Shown here piece by piece: positions 58,675 through 64,000 of a DNA stretch of 64,000 nt. The position numbers and the translations under genes are program-made. Each line of letters begins with the position of its first letter. Positions within the stretch are counted from its first letter, which is position 1. The notes under the pieces were generated by a model. It ran no database searches, had not been told where the DNA came from, and was given only the letters and a program-made list of their open reading frames with translations. This stretch comes from Brumimicrobium ulvae (lineage in GTDB: Bacteria; Bacteroidota; Bacteroidia; Flavobacteriales_D; Crocinitomicaceae): contig NZ_CANNGT010000002.1 in the NCBI RefSeq assembly GCF_947504225.1, positions 410,071 through 474,070 of the forward strand. The letters run 5' to 3'.

Positions 58675-58707
58675 TTTGCACCATGAGAGAATTAAAAAGT
58701 ATATACT

Positions 58708-59532
58708 ATGAGAGTTTTTGCAATCACTATTTTAGTTACATCCTTCCTTGTTTTAAGTTGTAAGAAAGAAGGGTGTACGGATGAATACGCAGTAAATTAT
58801 GATGTAAATGCTAAAAAAGAAAATGAAAGGTTTTGCTTTTATAAAAAACCTGAATTTAAAGAATACGTTCCGTGTTTTGGTCCAAATACAGCAACTTTAT
58901 TGGCCATTGATAGAGGGAAGGAAGTGACTTATAATCCGTATGGTAAAGTGACTACATGGAGGTATAGCTTAGCGTCAAAATTCTTTAACAACAATAACGA
59001 CCTTGTATCTGCTGGTGATGTTTCTATGAGTGTCTATCTTCAATCTCAATCATCTTCAAATTATAGTGTTGTTTTTACTCAACTCAATAAACAATTAGAT
59101 AATACATATTTGAAAGTACATAGTAATTACCCAAATATGTCTCCCACTTACTTTCCCAATCCATTGGAATGGAGAGGAGCGGGGGATGTTTGGCCAGCTT
59201 TTAACCTATTTAATTCGATTGGTTTTTCTGGCGCAAGTGGTATTGTATCTGGCCATCCAAATATTACATCTGCCTACTCTTTTGAAGTTAATCCAATGAT
59301 GAATGCTGATTCATTAGTTCTGGAAATAATAGGACAAAGAAAACACATTTCAAAGGTTATTTCTGCAAATGAATCTTCCCATGTATTCCGTCAAGAAGAG
59401 TTGGAGTCTGTTGGAAGGGGAGATGCATATCTTCGAGCGGTTTTTATAAGGTATGATGTACAAACTATCGGAGGACAGACCTATTACTTACTGAATGCAA
59501 AAAGGGTATTAAAGGAAGTTTTTATTGAATAA
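58708..59532 (+). CDS. Lipoprotein with a GCTD-type motif, unknown
   Basis: This 274-residue protein has a lipoprotein signal (FLVLSC, C18) followed by a KKEGCTDEYAVNYDVNAK motif. That resembles one unit of the CTDxxAxNYxxxA repeat found in several Bacteroidota secreted proteins (recalled). The rest is a beta-rich domain with no cysteines in the C-terminal half. It lies 33 bp after the barrel gene. Function unknown. Confidence 0.75.
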   Translation: MRVFAITILVTSFLVLSCKKEGCTDEYAVNYDVNAKKENERFCFYKKPEFKEYVPCFGPNTATLLAIDRGKEVTYNPYGKVTTWRYSLASKFFNNNNDLVSAGDVSMSVYLQSQSSSNYSVVFTQLNKQLDNTYLKVHSNYPNMSPTYFPNPLEWRGAGDVWPAFNLFNSIGFSGASGIVSGHPNITSAYSFEVNPMMNADSLVLEIIGQRKHISKVISANESSHVFRQEELESVGRGDAYLRAVFIRYDVQTIGGQTYYLLNAKRVLKEVFIE

Positions 59533-59683
59533 GCAGGAGTAAACGGTTCTTTTTTCATTGTTTTTAGCATTCGTAAATCAAGAACAAATTTCATTTTTAT
59601 CTCACTCAACCTCATGTTTTACTTTTTATCCTCTCCTGTGTTCAATTAACATAATTTATTATAGAGAACTCACATTAAAATCG

Positions 59684-59691
59684 TACTTTTG
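59684..59691 (+). promoter_or_regulatory. -7 promoter element of the tandem DUF4412-like pair
   Basis: TACTTTTG matches TAnnTTTG; the ATG at 59714 is 22 bp downstream. Confidence 0.55.
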
Positions 59692-59713
59692 AGTACTAAA
59701 AATTTAAGAAACC

Positions 59714-60370
59714 ATGAAAATTATTACACTTTTAACAACATTTATTTTTACAGTTGGATTTTTGTTTTCACAAGAATTAACCTTGAAATATGAAATTTCT
59801 ATGCAATCAGACGATCCTCAAATTCAATCTCAATTGGGAATGATGCAAGGTTCTACATTACAGGTGTTCACTAAAGACAACAAATCACGTACTGAAATGA
59901 GTATGGGAGGATTGATGACCACCACAACAATTTTAGATTCAGATGCTAAAAAAGGGGTTTTATTAATGGATGGAATGCTTGGAAAACAAGGGGCAACTTT
60001 TGAAGATAAAGAGGAAACAGAAGAAAATGAAGACTTTGAGTATGAAATTGAATTGATCGATGAAACTAAAGAAATTTTAGGTCATACTTGTAAAAAAGCA
60101 GTTATTTACACTGAAGAAGACATGGAATTGATTTACTGGTATACTGAAGATTTCGATGTGAAAGCGGGTTCTTTAGGAAAGTATGTCAAAGATAATGTAC
60201 CAGGTCTTGCACTTGAGTTTTCTGTTGAGCAACCTCAAATGACCATGACTTTTACGGCAACTGAATTTAAAGAGAAAGTAAAAGAAACAAAAGGAATGTT
60301 TGATTTGGAAATTCCAGAAGGGTATACTGAAAAATCCTTTGAAGAAATTCAAGGAATGTCAGGTCAATAA
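59714..60370 (+). CDS. DUF4412-like secreted protein, first tandem copy
   Basis: The 218-residue protein has a signal peptide (ending GFLFSQ) and a beta-rich body with a characteristic ending (DLEIPEGYTEKSFEEIQ). GHTCKKAVIYTEED and MELIYWYTEDFDVKAG match the second copy's GYTCKKAIIIGADG and STVWYTEEIAPAH, so the two are clear paralogues. I associate this pattern with DUF4412, a family of unknown role in Bacteroidota (recalled). It is followed 11 bp later by a hairpin that may reduce read-through to the second copy. Confidence 0.75.
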   Translation: MKIITLLTTFIFTVGFLFSQELTLKYEISMQSDDPQIQSQLGMMQGSTLQVFTKDNKSRTEMSMGGLMTTTTILDSDAKKGVLLMDGMLGKQGATFEDKEETEENEDFEYEIELIDETKEILGHTCKKAVIYTEEDMELIYWYTEDFDVKAGSLGKYVKDNVPGLALEFSVEQPQMTMTFTATEFKEKVKETKGMFDLEIPEGYTEKSFEEIQGMSGQ

Positions 60371-60380
60371 TATAAATCCA

Positions 60381-60408
60381 AAACGAATGAGTAATCATTC
60401 GTTTTTTT
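60381..60408 (+). terminator. Hairpin terminator between the DUF4412-like paralogues
   Basis: AAACGAATGA (60381-60390) pairs perfectly with TCATTCGTTT (60395-60404) around a GTAA loop and runs into TTTTTTT. It sits only 13 bp before the next gene, so it may be partial. Confidence 0.75.
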
Positions 60409-60420
60409 AATTTACACAAT

Positions 60421-61089
60421 ATGAGTATTAAAGCATTTTTAACAGGGACATTGGTGATGTTCTCAATGCTTGCTTTTTCGCAAGCAACCAAAGGAAAAGT
60501 AATGTATGACGTTTTTGTTTCGTCTGATGATCCAAGTGTTTCTGCATATGTTGACCAGATGGAGAACAGTCTTTTAGAAATCTTTTTCTCTGGTAATAAA
60601 ACCAGAACAAACTTCCACATGGGAGAAATGATGACAACCATGACTATTTCTGTGAAAGAGCAAGATACCGCATTGGTATTGCTGGATGGAATGATGGGGA
60701 AAATTGCAATGAAAGTGACAGAAGACGATATGGATGATGAACGTCGTATGGCACTCGAAAAACAAGAAGTAGAATTGATCGAAGGGGAAACCAAAGAGGT
60801 GATGGGATACACGTGTAAGAAGGCAATCATCATCGGAGCTGACGGAAATGAGTCAACTGTTTGGTATACTGAAGAAATTGCTCCAGCACACAGAGAAGGC
60901 GAATACCTGAATGAAGAAATTCCTGGTTTACCTCTGGAAATGACAGCTAAGTATGGTAAAATGGACATGAAAATTGTTGCTTTTGAATTCAAAGGTAAAA
61001 TCAAAAAGGAAGATGAGGTTTTTAGTCTCGAAGTTCCGGAGGGATTCGTTTTGAAGACCATGGAAGAAATGAAAAGCTTTGGGAGGTAA
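60421..61089 (+). CDS. DUF4412-like secreted protein, second tandem copy
   Basis: The 222-residue protein has a signal peptide (ending LAFSQ) and repeats the pattern of the preceding gene: FVSSDDPSVSAYVDQMENSLLEIF in the first half, GYTCKKAI, WYTEEIAP, and SLEVPEGFVLKTMEEM at the end. Identity with the first copy is moderate rather than close, so the duplication is not recent. It lies 12 bp before the lipoprotein hydrolase gene, and the two are probably co-transcribed. Confidence 0.75.
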   Translation: MSIKAFLTGTLVMFSMLAFSQATKGKVMYDVFVSSDDPSVSAYVDQMENSLLEIFFSGNKTRTNFHMGEMMTTMTISVKEQDTALVLLDGMMGKIAMKVTEDDMDDERRMALEKQEVELIEGETKEVMGYTCKKAIIIGADGNESTVWYTEEIAPAHREGEYLNEEIPGLPLEMTAKYGKMDMKIVAFEFKGKIKKEDEVFSLEVPEGFVLKTMEEMKSFGR

Positions 61090-61101
61090 GCGCTAAAAGC
61101 C

Positions 61102-62028
61102 ATGAAAAACAAAGTGTTTGTTTATAGCGCCTTGGCAATATTATTCATGCTATCAAGTTGTAGAAATATCGTTCAAAAGTTTGACCAGTATTTACATAAA
61201 TCTTATCAACGTAATGACTTTGTAGATCAAAAGGTTCAACTAGGAGATCATGAATTATTTTATTACGATAACAAACGGGAGGATGCTCCTGTTTTGTTAT
61301 TCGTTCATGGTTTTGGAGGGGATGGTAAGATTTCATGGAGGGACCAAGCCAAAGACTTTTCTAAAGATCATCGCGTAATCATTCCAGATATACTTTGGTT
61401 TGGAGATAGCAAAAGTTCGTCAACTCCACAACTCAAGACACAAGTAGATGCTATTCATCAACTTATCGACCATCTCGCACTTAAAAACGTTCATTTGGTT
61501 GGAATTTCTTATGGTGGATTCATTAGTCTAGGATACGCGCAGACACATCAAGAAAAACTTGCCTCATTGACGATAGTAGATTCACCAGGTGTACATTTTT
61601 CTGATGAAGAATTGCAGGCCTTTTGTGAAAAAGTAGGTGTAGAGGAGGTCGCTGATGCATTCTTGCCAACAAATAGTGAGGAAGTCAAAAGAATGATGGA
61701 GTTTTCATTTCGTAAAGCCCCACCTCTGACTTCTGGAATTAGAGAGCAAATTATTGGAATATACCTTTCTAAGAATCCCGATGAGCAGCGAAAAATGTTA
61801 GAAGAACTTCCGAAAAATCGCAATCAATTTGAAGTGTTAAACATTACTGTCCCTGTTTTAATTTTGTGGGGAGAAGATGATGATATTTTCTTGATCAAAG
61901 ACGCAGTAGAATTACAAAAACAATTGGACGCTCAATTAGAAATTATACCAAAAGCTGGACATGCACTGCCTGCAGAACAACCAAAAGCTTTTAATGAGGC
62001 ACTAAGAAACTTTATTGAAGCAATATAA
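61102..62028 (+). CDS. Alpha/beta hydrolase lipoprotein
   Basis: This 308-residue protein starts with a lipoprotein signal (LFMLSSC, C20). Its hydrolase fold has the oxyanion-side LFVHGFGGDG, the nucleophile elbow GISYGG (S136), an acid in LWGEDDDIF and the catalytic histidine in KAGHALPAEQP. The exact substrate is unknown; the fold covers esterases, lipases and dehalogenases. Attachment to a membrane suggests action on envelope or external substrates. Confidence 0.9.
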   Translation: MKNKVFVYSALAILFMLSSCRNIVQKFDQYLHKSYQRNDFVDQKVQLGDHELFYYDNKREDAPVLLFVHGFGGDGKISWRDQAKDFSKDHRVIIPDILWFGDSKSSSTPQLKTQVDAIHQLIDHLALKNVHLVGISYGGFISLGYAQTHQEKLASLTIVDSPGVHFSDEELQAFCEKVGVEEVADAFLPTNSEEVKRMMEFSFRKAPPLTSGIREQIIGIYLSKNPDEQRKMLEELPKNRNQFEVLNITVPVLILWGEDDDIFLIKDAVELQKQLDAQLEIIPKAGHALPAEQPKAFNEALRNFIEAI

Positions 62029-62066
62029 TTGTTTATCAATTTATTCGAAAAGAAATTGAAGCCTAT

Positions 62067-62074
62067 TATCTTCG
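62067..62074 (+). promoter_or_regulatory. Possible -7 element of rdgB
   Basis: TATCTTCG matches TAnnTTTG except at one position and lies 15 bp before the ATG at 62090. Confidence 0.4.
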
Positions 62075-62089
62075 TAAAAATTGCACAGA

Positions 62090-62680
62090 ATGACATCCCA
62101 AAAACACGAAATCGTTTTCGCCACTCAAAATAAAAACAAAGCCTATGAAATTCAAGGACTGCTACCCAATCATATTGTGGTAAAAACCTTGTCAGATATT
62201 GGTTGTGAAGATGATATTCCGGAAGATCAACCAGATTTAGCCGGAAATGCCTTGCAAAAGGCAAGGTACATATATGATAAATACAATGTGGATTGTTTTG
62301 CAGATGATACAGGTTTAGAAATTAGTGCCTTGAATGGCGAACCTGGAGTTTACAGTGCAAGGTATGCTGGTCCAGAAAAGGACAGTGAGAAAAATATGGA
62401 TTTGGTGCTGAAAAAATTAGAAAATTTTAGTGATCGTAAAGCACAGTTTAGAACTTTAATAGCATTAATTTTTGAAGGAAGGGAATATTTATTTGAAGGT
62501 AAGGTTGTAGGTGATATTCGAATGGAGAAAAGTGGGCAGGAAGGCTTTGGTTATGACCCGATTTTTGAACCTGAAAATTACGGAAAGACTTTCGCAGAAA
62601 TGACCAAAGAGGAGAAAAATGAACGCAGTCATAGAGGAAGAGCCATAGAGAAGTTAGCTATTTTTTTAAAGGAGAGGTAA
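62090..62680 (+). CDS. rdgB: Non-canonical purine NTP pyrophosphatase (RdgB/HAM1)
   Basis: With the ATG at 62090 the protein has 196 residues. It matches the Ham1 family: EIVFATQNKNKAYEIQG, ALQKARYIYDKY, CFADDTGLEISALNGEPGVYSARYAG and EGFGYDPIF, the residues that bind the base and the catalytic metal. It hydrolyses dITP, XTP and similar nucleotides, keeping them out of DNA and RNA. A TTG three codons upstream is possible but lies closer to the promoter and is less likely. Confidence 0.95.
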   Translation: MTSQKHEIVFATQNKNKAYEIQGLLPNHIVVKTLSDIGCEDDIPEDQPDLAGNALQKARYIYDKYNVDCFADDTGLEISALNGEPGVYSARYAGPEKDSEKNMDLVLKKLENFSDRKAQFRTLIALIFEGREYLFEGKVVGDIRMEKSGQEGFGYDPIFEPENYGKTFAEMTKEEKNERSHRGRAIEKLAIFLKER

Positions 62681-62698
62681 GTGTTTTAATATAAGCAA

Positions 62699-62718
62699 AA
62701 TACGTTAAAAGACGTATT
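62699..62718 (+). repeat. Hairpin downstream of rdgB
   Basis: AATACGT (62699-62705) pairs perfectly with ACGTATT (62712-62718). The T tract is poor, so it may be a weak terminator or just an inverted repeat. Confidence 0.4.
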
Positions 62719-62803
62719 GTAAAACATGAAATAACTCTGTACTTTTAATTTGTTTTAATACTAATTTTGGAATTACAAAACTGATTAAAAAGGCATAACT
62801 CTG

Positions 62804-63172
62804 ATGATAGACACCTCAAATAAGAATTTAGAAGAAGCACTTGAAATGTCCGTTTATACCTGGATTTTAGCTCTTTTTATTGGCTTTACAATTTTCCTAA
62901 TTGGAAATCAGCTTAAATCTAAAGCATCCAAACATAACTTATATTAAATTTCAATATTTCTACTTGCACCTTTTACTTTGATAACAGGACTCATGTGGAT
63001 GTATTACTTTACGCTTGTTTTTTGATTGCCTTTTTATGTTTTACAGCTTGTATTAACGTGGAGGCTTTATCGCTTAAAGCCATCTGGGAGGATTATTGCG
63101 GTGACCTTAATTTTAGCAGGTTTAACCTTGTTGTTTTCTTTTCTTTCAGCATGGTTTTTGGCAATGTTTTAA
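62804..63172 (+). pseudogene. Broken small membrane protein gene with two in-frame stops
   Basis: A single frame runs from ATG 62804 to TAA 63170-63172, interrupted by TAA at 62945-62947 and TGA at 63023-63025. The three pieces (47, 25 and 48 codons) all read as hydrophobic membrane segments: SVYTWILALFIGFTIFLIG, then ISIFLLAPFTLITGLMWMYY, then LPFYVLQLVLTW and ILAGLTLLFSFLSAWFLAMF. Four spans in one frame fit one ~120-residue protein better than three separate genes. A 62-residue reading frame in another phase (62995-63183) is then a shadow. Confidence 0.6.
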
Positions 63173-63207
63173 AACACATATAATTAACATCTTAAAATAA
63201 ATAACTT

Positions 63208-63924
63208 ATGAAAACTCAAATGAAAAACTATTCGTGGATCTTAATGCTCTCATTTATTATATTAACTGTAAATGTACATGCTCAATCTACTTGGAATCCT
63301 GTAGCACCTATGAATCCAGTTCCATTAAAGTACACTACTGCTCACTATGGTTTGAAAGGTCCAGTAAAAAAAGTCGACAATATGGAGTTTGATGCGCAAG
63401 GTTTAATCATTAAAGAGTCAGGTGATGATGGGCAAACATTTACTTATTCAAAAACTTGAATTGAAGTTATTACAAATGAATATACCTTTCAATATAAATA
63501 CAATGAGACAGGTCAGATCGCTACTATGGCTTTAGCCGAATCACAATATAATTCAACTTATAGTTATGACGATAATGGAAATTTAATCTCAGTTTTTGAG
63601 GTTGAAGGTCCAAACCAGATGGAAGTATTATACAAATACGATGATCAGAATCGTTTAAAACGTCATTCCAGAATTTATGGTGAAGACACATTAACGCGTG
63701 CCTATAATTATTTTGAAGAAGGGGGTAAACTTGAAATTACTGAGGTTATAGTAGGCGATAACTCTTCTAGAACAGTCTACGTATATAAAGATGGTGTCTT
63801 AGACAACTACGAGCAAATGGGAGCTATGCAACGTGAAGATATTGAATATGATATTCATGAAAATTGGGTTCAATTTTACAGTCCAGTTTATGGTACAACA
63901 ACGACACGTTCTATCACTTATTAG
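63208..63924 (+). pseudogene. Secreted RHS/YD-like repeat protein gene with in-frame TGA
   Basis: The frame starts with a signal peptide (ending NVHAQ) and the segment YTTAHYGLKGPVKKVDNMEFD. At 63457-63459 it meets TGA, but the same frame stays open to TAA at 63922-63924. The later part has YD-type repeats (YSYDDNGNLISVFE, YKYDDQNRLKRHSR), which continue naturally from the first part, including the short stretch IEVITNEYTFQYKYNETGQ right after the stop. A single substitution would give a 238-residue protein. Alternatives are two separate genes or translational read-through. Confidence 0.6.
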
Positions 63925-64000
63925 AGTCTATCCAAAATTTTGTGTTTACGCTGAAATTCACCCATTTATTTTTTAGGTTCAATTCTTTCTTCAAAGTTAA
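63925..64000 (+). other. Window end without a recognisable gene
   Basis: The final 76 bp after the last stop contain no clear gene start or hairpin. The next gene lies outside the window. Confidence 0.4.

Noticed and set aside
60267..61112. Long leftward reading frame (281 codons) antisense to the second DUF4412-like gene
   Set aside because: It overlaps a gene with a signal peptide and a clear paralogue upstream. The antisense product has low-complexity Ser-rich content and no recognisable motif.
62995..63183. A 62-codon forward reading frame as a separate gene
   Set aside because: It is in a different phase from the 62804 frame, and the membrane-protein pattern is better explained by the latter with two stops.
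63023..63459. TGA recoding (for example as Trp or selenocysteine) in this organism
   Set aside because: Many intact genes here end in TGA, including kmo, galE and pnuC. One of the internal stops is TAA, and I saw no selenocysteine insertion hairpin. Simple gene decay is the simpler explanation.

Overview
The window is AT-rich chromosomal DNA from a member of the Bacteroidota, most likely a Flavobacteriales bacterium close to the Crocinitomicaceae/Fluviicola type (inference from gene content only). Evidence seen: type IX secretion (T9SS) C-terminal sorting domains, a gliding-type (CHU_C) C-terminal domain, SprB-like repeats, many lipoproteins and outer-membrane barrels, DUF6341/DUF6427-like membrane proteins, a monomeric NADP isocitrate dehydrogenase, and repeated TAnnTTTG -7 promoter motifs just upstream of start codons, typical of this phylum. 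No rRNA, tRNA, CRISPR array, transposase, prophage or plasmid gene was seen.

Layout. 1-1.5 kb: end of an ATP synthase operon (atpA 3' end, atpG, terminator). 1.6-7.7 kb: a SulP transporter, a leftward four-gene operon (PlsC-like acyltransferase, gatC, small lipoprotein, LtaS-like phosphatase/transferase) and trpS. 8-20.4 kb: peptide-binding lipoprotein, two LPS-type glycosyltransferases, small membrane proteins, an ion channel, kmo, tadA, galE and outer-membrane proteins. 20.8-25 kb: monomeric icd and rlmN, separated by a repeat-bounded unit carrying a four-helix-bundle (S23/IVS-type) gene. 25-30 kb: DUF983, thioredoxin, rnpA, S41 protease, O-antigen-ligase-like protein, ssb. 30-38.3 kb: two large paralogous T9SS surface proteins flanking truA, with near-identical sorting domains and related terminators. 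38.4-45.8 kb: pnuC plus NadR-type kinase (nicotinamide riboside salvage), MerR regulator and M23 peptidase, alaS, M1 aminopeptidase. 45.9-48.5 kb: a surface operon of a CHU_C-tailed protein, a collagen-like protein and a small secreted protein. 48.5-57 kb: AsmA-like protein, lipoprotein, PfkB kinase, DUF349 protein, RseP protease. 57-64 kb: lineage-specific outer-membrane proteins and lipoproteins, tandem DUF4412-like paralogues, an alpha/beta hydrolase, rdgB, and three broken reading frames.

Most of the window is ordinary core genome with compact operons. The unusual parts are the collagen-like surface operon, the duplicated adhesins, the repeat-bounded S23 unit, and the cluster of disrupted genes between 57.3 kb and 63.9 kb (one frameshift, three in-frame stops). 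I did not find a convincing new defence or mobile system.
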